A stretch of DNA of 64,000 nucleotides. Origin: Eutreptiella sp. 'Long Island Sound 2002' (Eukaryota > Euglenozoa > Euglenophyceae > Eutreptiales > Eutreptiaceae). The position numbers and the translations under genes were made by a program. The stretch spans positions 108,009,367-108,073,366 of the forward strand of contig OZ038381.1 in assembly GCA_964036045.1 (NCBI GenBank). Reading direction: 5' to 3'. This document shows positions 28,726 to 40,104 of the stretch, piece by piece; the stretch's first letter is position 1, and every line of letters starts with the position of its first letter. The notes beneath the pieces are model-generated. The model made no database searches. It was not told the DNA's origin and saw only the letters and a program-made list of their open reading frames with translations.

Positions 28726-30290
28726 TTATTGGTGTCTGTGGGACTCTTGTTTCACGATGTGGAGTTGGACGTAGGGGGGAAGGCTGCGAAGGGCTTTCCA
28801 GAGCAGTAGTGCCTGGGTGCCGAGGCTCGTCGCGGTGGCTTTGTGAAGTGGTTGCCTTGCTATGCGGAGGAGCAGGTGTGTGTCGACAGTCGCGTCTACC
28901 ACGAACCAGACCCGGACGATGTGCGGGAGGTGGGCGAGTAGGTGGGCCGCGATCTCGGTGATGGCGTCAGCCATGGCCCCTAGCTCCCCGTGGGAGGAGG
29001 CCCCATAGGTGGTGTGGCGCGTGTGGTGGTCCATGTGGTAGTGTCCCCCGGTGTGGGTTAGCTGCAGGGTGGCCCCCCCGGTGATGGGCGTGAGGGCGGA
29101 TTTGCCTGAGGCGTCGTTGAAGAAGAGCCAGTCCGCCGGTGATGGTTGTGGGAGGCGGCATGGGTTCATGGGCAGGTAGGCGTATATGGTGAGGCCCGTG
29201 GCGAGGTGGTCTACTGGGGTTGTGGGCTGCGAGATGGGGGTGGCGCACACCCCTATTCTTTTGGAGATGATGTGTTTCGCTTGGGGGGACAGGGTTATGA
29301 GTCCCTGCTCCGGCTGTCCTTGTGTAAGGTAGGAGTAGATGTAGTGCAGGATGTAGGCTGTGTCTGGGTTTAGGTCGTGGCATGTGAGGGTTTGTGTTCC
29401 GTGCTCCGGTGTGTGGCAGGTGTGGTGGAGCGGATAGTAGGGGTGCTCGTGCTTCCCTGTTCTGCCTGGCTCGTACATGCTGTAACGGTTGGCGACCCCT
29501 GCCGAGTCGGGGCGGGGCCATGTGGGTGTAGTGGTGAAGAGCCATTTGGGCGCGTGGTCGGGGTTGCATGCTACCGTGGGGTTGGTGTCGGTGCGGTGGA
29601 ACCATGGGGCTACCCATGCGTAGGCTTGTGGTGGTAGGTGGGTTGTGGGGTGGGTGTGGTGGCGTGCTATGAGGTGTAGTACGGGCCATGGTGTGGTTGG
29701 TGCCTCGGGGTCACAGGCCCAACATGTGCGTGGCATGCTCTGGGAATCATGGGGGACCCATGGTAGGTCTCGGGCGGTCATGTGGTGTTTCGGTATGCGC
29801 CATTTTGCCCCGTGGTGGATGACGGTGGTCTGCGTGGGTTTGGCTTCATTCGGGGCCAGTAGTAGGGTTAGTGGTGGGACTGGGCCCGTCACCGGGGGGA
29901 CGGGTTCGTGTTTCGAGCCGGTGGGTGCGTAGGGCGGTGTCACTGGGATGGGTCGGGGCAGTTGCTTTGTGAATTCTCGGTAGGCTGTTTGCATGTCGTT
30001 GCTTCCCGGCAGAGTGTGTCCCGCTGCTTGTGCCGTCTGCCTGAGGTACTGGTGGAAGAGGCAGTATTGAGGCCATTCGGGAAGCTGTAGAAAGGGCGTG
30101 TGGTGTGCCCCGCTGTGGTGCAGGACCCGCATTTGGGGGAGGGTGACGTATACTACGGTGATGGAGGCCCCGACAAGGTCTATGGTTTGGATGGTGCCCT
30201 TGTGGTGATGGTGGAGGTCCCCGCAGAGGACCGCTAGAGGCCCTTCATCTGGGCACGTGTGGTTGGTTAGTATGGCGTGGTGTGGGGATG
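28726..30290 (-). pseudogene. LINE-A ORF2: RT-RNase H linker and RNase H domain
   Basis: An open phase from the frame change near 30290 to TAA at 28726. A ~330-residue linker precedes an RNase H domain with FFNDASGKSA (first Asp), SSHGELGAMAD (Glu) and FVVDATVDTH (second Asp). The fourth acidic site (KVDNQ) lies just past the stop. RNase H removes the RNA strand during second-strand synthesis and is found only in some non-LTR clades. An internal ATG at 30132 is not needed, because coding similarity in the same phase starts upstream (PDEGPLAVLCGDLHHHHKG). Confidence 0.8.
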
Positions 30291-32262
30291 GGGGGAGAAG
30301 CTGCGGGGTTCCACAGGCGTGTGTTCATGTTGGTGGGCATGCCCGTCTGGTGGAGTACCCAGCGCGGGCATGTGTTGCGGGCCCGTTGTGCGGCTTGGAG
30401 GCGGATTGTGGTGACCTCGCTGACCTCCTGTGAGTGGTTGTGGGTCATGCGGTGAAGGAGGAGGGCAGTGTGTCTCGTGTAGGCCGCTTTCACCTCGTCC
30501 CCTATGGCGTCCCCATAGTGGGGCCATGCCGCTCGGATGGCGCGGGTGGGTATGGAGGTGGGCCAGCCCCCGTGTGCTACCCATGCTTTGGTCACGGCGC
30601 GTGTGGCCGGCTGGAGGGCGGTGGTGGGCTGTGTCAGGTGGAGTGCTTGGAAGCCTATGGAGGCGTTCAAGACCCCGGTGAGGTAGTACGCCAGGCTCTG
30701 GTGCGACAGGGAGAGGGCCTTGGTGGTCGGGGACGCGTATCTGGGGAGATGGGCGAGGTGTGATTGCAACTTGGGAGGGAGAGTGGCGTCCTCAGGGTTG
30801 GTGGCCTGGATCACCCCCAGGTGGGTGGTGGTTGTCACGACTTGCATGGGGGGCCCTTGTGGCCCTAGGGTGGGGGGTGTGGCAGACCCCTTGATCATGG
30901 CCACTGACTTTGTGGGATGGTTAATGAGGTTGTTGTGGGAGAGGTAGGAGACGGTCACGTCCAGTAAGTCATTGGCCTGTTGGGTGACCGTTGGCCCGGG
31001 GTCCGGGGCATGGGGTTCGTGTGGGGTGTGCGCGACCGTGAGGTTGGTGTCGTCCGCGAAGCCCACCAGGGGGGAGAGGAGGGGGTAGGGTGCGTAGGCC
31101 GGGTAATCCTGCTCCATTGCGAGGGCCAGGGGGAGCGTCATTAGAAGGTACAGGAAGGGGCCCTCTGCTCCTCCTTGGGGGACCCCGCTGCCTGGCTCCA
31201 GGAAGGGGGTGAGGCCTGCTGCAGTGCGGACCGTGCATTTGCGGGTGCGGATGTAGCTGGAGGCGAAGTTGTAGAAGGAGAGGCCCAGGCGTTTCCACAC
31301 CGCTTCTAGAAGGAGCCAGGGGGTGTTCGGGAAGGCTCCTTTGACGTCGAGGGAGGGAATGATGAGGTCCAGCGGGTCCATGTCGGCGATGGTGTCCTGC
31401 AGGAAGATGGCCTCGTGTGGGGACCAGCCTGGGATGGCCCCCGAGAGGCTGGCTGGTATGTGGGGGTCCAGGTGGGGGCGGATGCGGCGTAGGAGGATGG
31501 TCCAGACAATTTTGACCTCCGTGACTGCACAGACTATGGGGCACCAGTTGTCCGGGTTTGCCCAGTCCCCTTTTTTGTAGAGGGGGCGGACAACGTTTGC
31601 CCAGTCTGGTGGCAGGGGGGTCTGCCCCGTGACGATGTCCCAGAGGCGGTGGGCGAGCATGCGGAGGAGGTGGGCGGGGAGGTGGTAGTATGCCTCCGCA
31701 GGGAGGCCGTCGTAGCCTGGGGTTTTGTGTTGCCGGAGACTGTGGATGGCCTTCTGGACTTCGTGGATGGTGAAGGGGCGTTTTTCCAGTTGCCTCCTCT
31801 GGGCGTGGTTGAAGACCCGAGGGAGGCGGTTGATTTTGGCCTGGGTGTCTGGGTCCAGTGTGTCTTGGGTGGGCGTGTGTTGCCTGAGGAAGCTGTCTTG
31901 GCTGGCTTGGAGCACTGTGCCTGGGTCGTTGGTGAGGGAGCCGTCCTGCTGACGGACCGTGGTGATGGTGCGGTGGCCGCCGTCGGTCATGGCGTTGTTG
32001 AGGTGGCGGATGGCCTTGTAGGGGAGTTCATGTTGCACATACCGTTCATGTTCCTGGGCGATGCGCTGTTGCCTGTGGATGTGCCACCGCTGCAGGTCTG
32101 CCCTGATGTGGGCTTTCTGTGTCCTGCAGTGGTGTATCTGGCGGCGGGTTTGGGGGGTATCGGTGTGGAGGAGGGTCGCCAGTTGTTGCTTCGCATGCCA
32201 GAGGTCATGGAGCATGTCCCCTAGGGCCGTGGGTGGTTGGTCGTCGTCTGTGTGGGGTTTCG
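30245..32262 (-). CDS. LINE-A ORF2: reverse transcriptase
   Basis: A 656-residue open stretch from the ATG at 32215, extending upstream in phase to a frame change near 32262 (TALGDML before the ATG). RT motifs are in order: KTPGYDGLPAE (motif 0/1 region, ~164-174), YKKGDWANPDNWCPI, SLDVKGAFPNT (catalytic Asp, D290), GSGVPQGGAEGPFLYLL (343-357) and VGFADDTNL (FADD, 386-389), then a thumb region. It copies element RNA at the nick made by the endonuclease. The whole RT core is intact here, although both neighbouring domains are out of phase. Nothing catalytic is missing. The clade was not determined, but the architecture (APE endonuclease plus RNase H) fits the I/Tad/Loa-like range. Confidence 0.9.
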
Positions 32263-33216
32263 CTGGAAGCCGCTGGCGATGGCGGCCGTGCGCATGGCTG
32301 TAAGTAGGTCGGTGGGGTCTGGTTGGATGCGCCGGGCGCGGTCTATGGCCCTGTGATATTGGGACCAGGCATGCTTGTCATGCAGTGGGGGCATCTTCAG
32401 GGGGGGTGGTAGGCCTTGGTCCGCATCCTCTGGGGGGCTGGGGGGAAGGTTGGGGATGGTGAGGCGGATGTGTAGGGGGCTATGGCCTGTGGGTCCCAGC
32501 GGGAGGGGTCCATATCGGGCCTCCGCCCGGATGATGGTGGTGGGGTCGCCATAGCATACGTCGATGCGGGATGGGGCGGCATCTGTTTGGTGGGGGAAGT
32601 GGGATGGTTGGCCTTCGAGGTTGGCCGTCAGGTCCACGAGCCACAGCATTTCGATGGTGTCGCGGACTGCTTGGTCCCCGGGTGTGGCCTGTCCCCCTCG
32701 GTCCGCCAGAGTGGGGGCGGCGTTAATGTCGCCGATGATGATTGTGGGGGCGAGCATGGCCATCTGGCGGTATGCCTCGGCCAGGGCTTGGGGGAAGGGT
32801 TCCGTGGCGTTGCTGAAGGGAACTTGGGCGTTGATGACGTTAAGTTGCCATCCGTCCCCGACGACCTCATAGACACCTAGCCCCCCTGGGACGCTGAGGT
32901 GGTGGACGAGGTGGACGTGGATGCCGGTTTGGGCGTATAGGGGGGTCCCCTTGTGCCAGTAGCATTTGTACGCTTTCTGGTCCGGGGTATATATGGGGGT
33001 GGTTTCTGGGGGGTCGTCACGTTGTAGGCCTTGTTCCTGGAAGGCGAGGAGGTGGGGAACCCACCCCGGCCCCTGTGCCATCGGGAGCTCCTGGAGGGCG
33101 GTTGTGGCGTCCTTGGAGTATGTGACGGCCGGGTGGTTGACGTCGAGGAGGTTGACGGTGGCCTTGGTGGGGGCGGGCCGGGGCTGTGGAGGCTTGTGCC
33201 CTCGGCCCTTGCCCCG
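32221..33216 (-). pseudogene. LINE-A ORF2: APE-type endonuclease
   Basis: Begins in phase right after a TGA (33219-33217) that ends ORF1. The first strong similarity is TVNLLDVNHPAVTYSKD. AP-endonuclease-like motifs follow: LLAFQEQG (Gln/Glu metal site), LNVINAQVPF, IIIGDINAAPT (GDxN), SRIDVCY and GHSPLHIRL in place of SDH. The enzyme nicks target DNA to prime reverse transcription. The frame runs out at TAG (32221), with the RT in another phase. A one-base indel around 32260 joins them, as the RT phase reads sensibly upstream of its first ATG. The replacement of the usual S-D-H by G-H-S is a possible weakening. Confidence 0.8.
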
Positions 33217-33880
33217 TCAGGGAGGGGGACTGGGGCTCGGGGACTTTTTGCAGGTTGGTGGGCGCTTGGGTAGGCGTGGCGGAGGGAGGCCTTGGCTCCA
33301 CTTCGGGGGAAGCTCCCCAGTATATTTGGTGCCTCTGTGGGCCTTGTTCTCTTCGGTGCGGAGTCGGATGGGGTGGGCGCTGGTGAGCTCCAGGGTGTAG
33401 CCTTCTGGCTTGTCCGGGGCGCTGCTGCCTTGGTGTAGCTCCTTTTGGCGGTGCCAGATCACCCGGATCTGTGGCCCCCCGTTGTCCCCCGGGTCGCGGA
33501 GGCGGTACTGGATCGTGCCCTCATACCAGATCCAGTCGCCTGTGTGGTCGTTGCGGAAGGGCTGCTGCACCTTCGCGCCCTTTTTGAATCCTGGGTACGT
33601 CTCGGGCGGGGGCGGTGCTGGTGGCGGGAGGGAGGATGATGAGGATGCCTGGTCCGGGTGGGGCGGTGGTAATGTTGGGAGGGAGGATGACGCGGATGCT
33701 TGGTCCGGGTGGGGCGGTGGTAATGATGGGAGGGAGGATGACGAGGATGCTTGGTCTGGGTTCGCCGGGTGGGTCGGGTGGGATGCAAGGGGTTCGGGAG
33801 GTCGCTGCTTTTCAGCCTTGGTTGGGGGCGGGTGCGCCCCTTTTTTGTCTCGCTCGCTTGGGTGGGACTGGAGGTAGCGG
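33217..33880 (-). pseudogene. LINE-A ORF1, C-terminal part
   Basis: A phase distinct from the preceding ORF1 segment. It holds three near-identical 17-residue repeats (DQASSSSSLP ... PPP) and then a compact domain (GDWIWYEGTIQYRLRDP, IRVIWHRQKEL, YTLELTSAHPIRLR) with no family recognised. It ends at TGA (33219-33217) in the same phase as the endonuclease, so ORF1 and ORF2 are separated by a single stop. Whether that stop is the natural ORF1 end or a mutation cannot be decided. ORF1 products of LINEs normally bind RNA. Confidence 0.55.
33617..33770. repeat. 51-bp minisatellite, three units, inside ORF1
   Basis: The unit tgggagggaggatgacg ... ggtggtaatga repeats about three times with a 51-bp period. 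Being a multiple of three it keeps the minus-strand phase and encodes the Ser/Pro-rich 17-residue repeats. Differences between units are single bases. Confidence 0.85.
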
Positions 33881-35766
33881 GGCTGGGGGGGCGTGGGGTT
33901 TGAGGAAGGGTTGCGTTGCTTGCTGGCCCGGATCCCTCAGTGGGGGTTCTGCCGGCGTTTGCATGTTCGCTTTCGCGTGGCTGCGCATGATGTCGGCGAG
34001 CTTGCGCACGGTCTCCGGGGGATCTGATGGCCATGGCAGTGCGGCCAGGCTGTTGTCGAAAGGATGGTGAAGGTGGTAGTTCCTCATGGCCCTGGCCTGC
34101 ATGACCCAGGCCTCCGTGGGTTCCGGTGTGTCTGGGCCGTTTGGGGAGCCTTGAGCCCAGTAGAGTGCTGTATGGAGGGCTTCCCAGGGGGCGCCCTCGC
34201 GGCCTGTGAGGGTGGTGGCCTGGAGGAGTCGCTGCCGGCCCCGTGGGGGGTTTTCCGGGTCTATTTCCGGGGTATAGGCCTGGGCTGCCATGAGGACTCC
34301 GTGTGCCCAGTGGAGGACCCACCATTGGGCGTCCTCTTTGAGGATGTGGATGGCGGGTTGTTGGGGGGGCGTGTTCAGGGTGTCCCACGATGCGATGGCT
34401 AGTTCTATCCTGGAGGGGTGGAGGTGTGGGGTGGCCCTGCGGCTTAGGAGTTGATCGATGTGGAAGGGGCTGACGGGATCTTTGGGGCCCTGCGGTGGTG
34501 GGGGCATCGCTGGGATGGTTGTGGGGTCCCAGTGGCGTTCGTGGGCGGCGAGGGTGTATAGGGCGGCGGTGATGATGTGGTGGGATTGCCCCTCCAGGAC
34601 GATGTGGCGCTGCGTGCCGAAGTCCTTTGGTAGGTGGGCTGCGGGTTGGACAGTGATGTGGGCTAGGGTGCGTTGGTGGGCCTTTTTTCCCCCGTCTGGC
34701 GCCTGTGTCCGTTTGTCCCCAGGGATGTGTTGGTGTTGGTGTTTTGGTGAGGGCGGTCCCAGGGCGAGGGATTCTACACCGTGGAGGGGGATGGCGTGTT
34801 CCCTGGACCTGTTGGGCAGGATGTATATGCCCGGGTCTCCTGGTACGGTGCCCAGGTACCTGTTGCCCGTGATGGTGGGGGCCGGCAGCGGTTGGCGCAG
34901 GGGCGAGGTGCATGGGGTGGAGCAGGGCGGGTCATGGTGCTCAGACCGGGGGTGGTCGATGCCGTACGGGCTGACGTGTACGGCGAAGGGTCCGACGGCG
35001 CGCTGGAGTTTGTGGGGTTAGATGTTGTGGAGGCGCGCCACCGCCCGTGTGTGGGAGCGCCCTTCGCTGATCCACACGGCGTCTGCCCGCGACGCCGCTG
35101 GGTTCAGGCAGTCCGTGGTGATGCCTGTGATCGTGCGGTTATGGGTGGCATCTGACACTCTGGCGGGGGGGGCGCTGATGCGGGGTATGGTGTCGTCGTC
35201 GTGGAGGGTGCGGGCCTTGCGCCTCGCATCGTGTCGGTGCTGGGCCTCCTGGGCCGGGGTGTGCATACCTGTGTGTTTGGGCTTCTTGTTGGGGCGGTCT
35301 GCTGTGTGGAAGGGGGTGGGCCAGGAGGGGGTGTGGCGGAGGGTTGGGTGTGGGAGGTCCCCCCGTGTTGCCCATGTGTACAGGGTGGTCGCGGCGGCCC
35401 CTTCCGCCTGTATGGTGTATCGCTCGTTCTGTCGGCGACGGCTGACGAGGACGTTGGGGGCCGTCAGCTCATACACCTGTGTGGTGTGGGGGAGGTGGCG
35501 GGTGACGGTGATCTTGGCGGCGTCGTTCTTGCGGGTGGTGGTGTGGGGGATGATGTAGTGGGTCGCCCATTCCTCCTGGGGGGTGTGTTCTGTCGGGTCT
35601 AGCTTGAGTTTGGGGTGGAGCGGCTTCGGTGTTGGGGGCTTGTCTTGGGCCTTCGCGTGGGGCGCCACTTTTGTTTCGACCAGGTATTGTGGGCCCCAGG
35701 TTTCCGGGGCCCCTACCTGTGTGGCTGCCGCTGCTGCGGCTTGGAGGAGGGCGGTTGTGTTGCTGT
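33812..35766 (-). pseudogene. LINE-A ORF1, middle part
   Basis: Starts at a 9-G run (35770-35778) where the phase changes from the N-terminal segment. Protein-like sequence includes TWGPQYLVETKVAPHAKAQ and ERYTIQAEGAAATTLYTWAT. After an in-frame TAA (35020-35018), the same phase continues with LQRAVGPFAVHVSPYGIDH, QRHIVLEGQSHHIITAALYT and WEALHTALYWAQG. It ends at TGA (33812). No known domain is recognised. The strongly biased, protein-like composition in one phase across the stop shows the stop is a lesion rather than a gene end. Confidence 0.55.
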
Positions 35767-37332
35767 CTAGGGGGGGGGCCCCGGTAGGGGGGTGAGGGTT
35801 TCGTGGTCTTGGTATGCCCACCAAATGGTGTAGCCTCGTTGGGTGTTGCGGTGCGGGGTTAAGGTCTGGGCTTGCTGGATGGATAGGGCGGTCTTGATGT
35901 CCTCCGCTGCTTGTGGGTTTATGGGTGTGGCGTACGTCCATACTCCCGGGGTGTGTATGCCGTGCGGTGCTTGGCCTACTCCTCGTATCGGGTGTAGGGT
36001 GTGGTGGCTGCGCGTGAGCCCTAGGTGTTCTTGGAGGAGGTCCCCCCGGATGTCCTCCCACCGTTGCTGCCAGGTGTGTGTGTGGTCGTTGGAGGCGGGG
36101 TAGGTGATGACCATGGCTTGCCATGGGGTGGGGCATGGATGTACCGTCATAGGTGCCGACGATGCTTGCGGGGGTATGTGGACGGCGTGGGCGGGGGCTG
36201 CTGTTACGGGGTCTCTCTCTGTGGGTGTGATTGTGGCATCGCCTTGGACGGTGAGGAGGAGGTGGTGGCGGCCCGTCGGTAGTGCCCACGTGGTGGTGGG
36301 CTCGGTGATCGAGTGGGGGCGGATGGCCTGGAGCCCTGGTGTGATTTCGTCCCATCGGAGTGTGCCGTTGTGGACCGCCCATTCCCGTGGCAGGTCTCGA
36401 AACCCGTTTCGGTCCGGGGTGGTGCGGTGTTTTGGGGGGAGCTCCATTGTGGTGATGGGGTGGGTGAGGGGCTCTGTGCGGGGTTTTTCTTGTGTGGTTG
36501 GTGGTGGTGGTGCCTGGGGCATCTCTTCGTCCAGTTGTTGTGGGGCTTTCGCCTCCTGGAGTTCTGCGCTGATGGTGGCGAAGACATCTGGGAGGGTGGA
36601 AGAGGCGGGGCAGTGGGGTGCCGGATCGTTCCAGGTGATGTGGTATTCCTCCGGGTTATCTCGGTTTTGCTGTACGGTGATGGCGGCGGTGGCGTCGTCT
36701 TCAGGTGTCCATTTGTGTGGATTGTGGTCCAGGGGGTGGAGGGTGATGGTGTGGCGGTGTTTCCAGCTGTGGAACGCTAGGAGGGCGTGGAGGCCGTGTC
36801 TAGTGTCCCCGGGCGGGCGGGGGTAGGTTTCGGCTGGTGCTTCCAGGAAGGCGTCTGTGGTGCCTTTCCAGGTGTCTTCCCAGAGAAGGTCTTCCTCTGT
36901 GCCCCACTCGTTGTCGTTCCTCTTCTCCTGCTTCCACCCCTGGAGGGTCGCGTGGTCCTCAGGGAGGTCTCGTTTGATGGACTGGTAGTACTGCTCGGCG
37001 TCCATGGGGGCTAGGGTGCTGGCCAGTGTGGCGTAGATGTCCTTTGGAGGGGGGGGCGATGGGGGCGTGGCGGCGCAGTTGGGGTCGGGCTCCTCTCGCT
37101 GGTGTTTCGAGTTCTGGTCTGCGGTGGACGCGGGGGATATGGAGCGTGGTGGCATGGGGTGGTCGGGCTCCTGCGGTTCCGTGGGTTGCTGGTGGGCCTG
37201 TGGGCGCGGGGCCGTGGCTGCCAGTAGGTGTCGGATGGCCGGGAGGACGTCGTAGTCGTCGTCCCAGCAGTGGGCTGCAGCGCACGTCCTGTCGGGGGAA
37301 GCGGGGGGGCGTGTTGCGGAGCGGTGTACCAT
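35767..37332 (-). pseudogene. LINE-A ORF1, N-terminal part
   Basis: A 521-residue frame, rich in acidic and aromatic residues in its middle (QYYQSIKRDLPEDHATLQGW, EEDLLWEDTW), followed by a region with YTIWWAYQDHETLTP at the end. It ends at TAG within a G/C run, where the phase of the next segment takes over. No zinc knuckle, RRM or coiled coil is evident, and the family is not recognised. Position upstream of the endonuclease makes it ORF1 of LINE-A. The true start could lie upstream, where low-complexity sequence obscures it. Confidence 0.55.
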
Positions 37333-37339
37333 AGCATGG

Positions 37340-38150
37340 GCGACGCGTGCGGGTGGTGGCGTGCTCGCTCTGCCGTTCCGTTCCCCGCGAGCCCTGACCC
37401 TTGGGGGGTGGTGGTGATGTTGGTGGTGAGGGTGGTGTTGGTGCCGGACTGGATGATTGTGCCGCTGGCAGTGTTGTTGGCGAGGGTGGTATGGGCGTTA
37501 GCGTAGGTGAGGTTGGTGTTGGGCTATGGTTGATGGTGGTTAGTTGGTGGGTCGGCTGTTGTCGCTGTCGTCGTCGCTGATGGCGAGGGTGATGGTTGGT
37601 GAGCATGGCGAGGGTGACGTATGGGGCGTATGTGGTGTTGCCGGTGGTGTCGATGGTGAGGGTGTTGTTTCTGGCCGTTGGGGCGTAACGTTTGTGGGCC
37701 GGACGTGGCGTTGGTGGCGAGGGTGCTGTAGATGACAGTTGGTGTGGCCCACGTCGCCTCCGGTGGTGGAGGTGTGATAGGTGCCGTGGTGGTGTTGGCG
37801 ACGGTGGGGTGCCGCGGGTGGTGTATTGGTTGTTGGTGGTGGAGCTGTTCTTGGTTTGTGGGTAGTCCCCGTCCGGCGGTCGTGGTGTTGGTGGTGTTGG
37901 TGTTCGTTGAGCCCGTTGGCGACGCCAGGGGTTCCTGGCCTCGCGTGGGGTGGTGGTGGCGCTGGTGAGTGTAGGTGCTGCCATGGGCGGCGGTGCCATT
38001 GACGGCCTGGCCGAGTGTGCTGGCAGTGATGCTGACGGTGTGGGTGCGGTGGCGGCAGTGTTGTGGTCCTTAGTTCATCGAGGTTTGTGTCTTTCCAGGT
38101 GTCGGTGACACTGATGGTGGGTCGGCGTAGGCGCTGCTGGTGGGTCCTTG
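37340..38150. repeat. GGT/GTT-rich low-complexity region
   Basis: The plus strand is dominated by TGG, GGT, GTT and GTGG triplets (C/A-rich on the minus strand), with no exact period. All minus-strand frames give Thr/Pro/His/Asn-rich translations typical of composition rather than protein selection. It may be the 5' untranslated region of LINE-A or degenerate ORF1 N-terminus. Confidence 0.6.
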
Positions 38151-38334
38151 GGCAGCTTCTCGAATTGCAGGGCCGCAGCCTTGATGGCAGTATTCAGTTT
38201 GATCACCGCCTCCGCCGTGTCAGACAGGTAGGGCGCCGCGTACCGCACGATGCCTCCAACCACAGCCGCCATCACCTCATGAGGCACCGACGCCGGCCCC
38301 AACGTGTTCTTGCACCGCGGGTCCGGGTGTGGGA
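38150..38334 (-). pseudogene. Coding-like island, unrecognised
   Basis: About 60 codons on the minus strand stand out from the repetitive surroundings: CKNTLGPASVPHEVMAAVVG, then VRYAAPYLSDTAEAVIKLNT and AIKAAALQFEKLPKD. The composition is that of an ordinary helical protein and changes abruptly to low complexity on both sides. No splice sites were confirmed. It could be a captured exon or cDNA fragment. Function is not recognised. Confidence 0.45.
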
Positions 38335-40104
38335 GGTTTTTGGGTTGTTTTGGGCGCTATGGGCTGGCTTTCCTGCTGGTGCTGATCATCGTCTTCTGGC
38401 GAAGGGTGATGTCGCTGGTGGGGTGTCCGCTGGTGCTGCTGCGGGCTTTGGGTGTAGGTGTGGTTTAGGGTGCGGCGTTGGTGGGTGGCGCCGACGGTGG
38501 GTGGCGTGACTGGTGGGTGGCAGTAGTAGTGGGGGTGTCGGTTGTTGGTGAGGCTGCCGTCGTCGGTGTTTCAGTTGGTGCTGGTGATGGTGTCGCTGGT
38601 TGTGCAGATGATGGGGGGTAGGAAGGGGGACCTGTACCTTAGTGGTTTGTGAGGGTGTCGTGGCTATCGGTCGACGGTGCTGCTTTCGGTGGTGTTCTTG
38701 AGAGTTGGCCGGGAGTGTTGTCGGGGATGCTCCGGTTTTTAGTGCCTGCGGTTCGTGGTCGTAGGTGGTCAACCGGGCTTTGTCGCTGGTGAGGGTGGTG
38801 CAAGTGGTGTCGGTGACTGTTCGGCTGGTACCGTTCGTGCGGGCTGTGTGGTTGTTGCGTCAGGGGTCGGTGGCTTTGGTGACGGTGGTGTGTTGGGGGT
38901 TGGGGCCGGTGGTGGCGCTCCAATGGTGAGGTTGGGAGACGCTGGGTGGCTCCGCGTTGTTGGGTTTTCTCCTCGCGTATTTCCTGGCGGAGGGTGCCGC
39001 TGGTGTCGCTGGTCCTGAGGGTGGTGGATGTGGTGGTCTTGCTTCGGTGTTCTGTGCTACTTGGGTGGTTGGGACCCCTGGTTGATGTTGACGATGCTCT
39101 GGGTGATGTCGATGCGGTTGGTGTGCTGGTGTGTGGTGTTGCTGTTTCTCCCCTTGACTGGGGGCCTGGTGGGTGGCGCTGGTGGCGTTTGTTCGCCAGC
39201 CATGCTGGCGTCCTTGGTGATGCCCTTGGTGGGGGCGCCCTAGGTGTTACTCTGTGCCGGAGTCGTGGTGGTTGTGGTAGGGGTGTTGTAGGTGACGGTA
39301 CCTCGGCACGTTGTTGGTGGGGTTGGTGGTGGTGTGGATATTGCCGTGGGTGTTGGCTGCGTTGGTGGTGCCGACGGTGAGGGTGTCACGGTGGTGGTTC
39401 GCGTGTCTCGTGGTGGTCTGATGGCGTGGGTGTTGTTGGTGTTGGTGCTGGGCCCCGCCTGCGTTTGGGTGGTCGGCAGTTCCGGGCGTGCCACTCGTGG
39501 CTGGTGTTTGGCTGGCTTGTGGTCCTGGTGGTGCCGGTTGTCTCTGGTGTTGGGATATTTCCTTCGGCTGTCCTTGGGTCTGTAGTGGCAGGTGTTGCAT
39601 CGGTTGTGATCGAGGGTGTCGATGCTGCGGGTGGGTGGCGGTGTCGCTGTGCTGCCGCTGTCGGTGGTGCTGGTTTTGGTGTTGGTGAGGGCGCCGCCGG
39701 GGGAGCTGTGAGTGTTGGCGTTGTAGGGCGTTGTAGGTGATGCCCTGGTGGTGTTCTGACGGTGGAGGCGGGACCTCGCGACTCCTGGCGGAGGTCTCCA
39801 TGGGTGTTGCTGGCCGGTGTGTTGGCCCTGGCCCCCTTGGTGTCGTTGTTGCCGATGGTGTCGTACCGGGTGGTGTCGCCGTGGTGGCTATCGTTGACGC
39901 TCCGGGTTGCTGTTGGTGAGGTCACACTGTCGGTGGTGCCGTCGGTGATGCCGGTGGTGAGGTCGTTGCGGGCGTTGCCATGGTTTACGGCGTCTCTGAT
40001 GTTGTTGATGCTGCTGGTGGTTGGTGTGGGTCTGTGTGTGGGTTGTCAGTGGCCTGTGTTCGGGGTTAGGCGTTGGCTGGTTCCTGTGGCTCTGTCTGGG
40101 AGGG
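38335..40104. repeat. GGT/GTT-rich low-complexity region (continued)
   Basis: Same composition as 37340-38150, with dense TGGTG, GTTGGTG and GGTGTTG words over ~1.8 kb. Apparent open frames on both strands are composition artefacts. The region ends where the 472-bp repeat family resumes, so it is taken as the 5' end of LINE-A. Confidence 0.55.

Larger units (their letters stand above)
18176..40104 (-). mobile_element. LINE-A: very large non-LTR retrotransposon, decayed
   Basis: Minus-strand element with, in order, a C/A-rich 5' region (40100-37340), ORF1 (37332-33217), ORF2 with APE endonuclease, RT, RNase H and terminal zinc motif (33216-27871), and ORF3 with a protease-like region and RS-rich tail (27899-20566, split by a later insertion). 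A ~2.4-kb 3' region follows and ends in short ACCT repeats near 18180. The same 472-bp repeat family lies on both sides, as expected if the element inserted into that array. Without the nested copy it spans ~18.7 kb, far longer than typical LINEs. Boundaries are inferred and no clear target duplication was found (caccgaacaag versus gacggaccaag). Many single-base breaks show the copy is inactive. Confidence 0.7.

Noticed and set aside
33459-34913. 484-codon minus-strand frame
   Set aside because: His/Pro/Arg-rich shadow of the true ORF1 phases, which show protein-like composition in the same interval.
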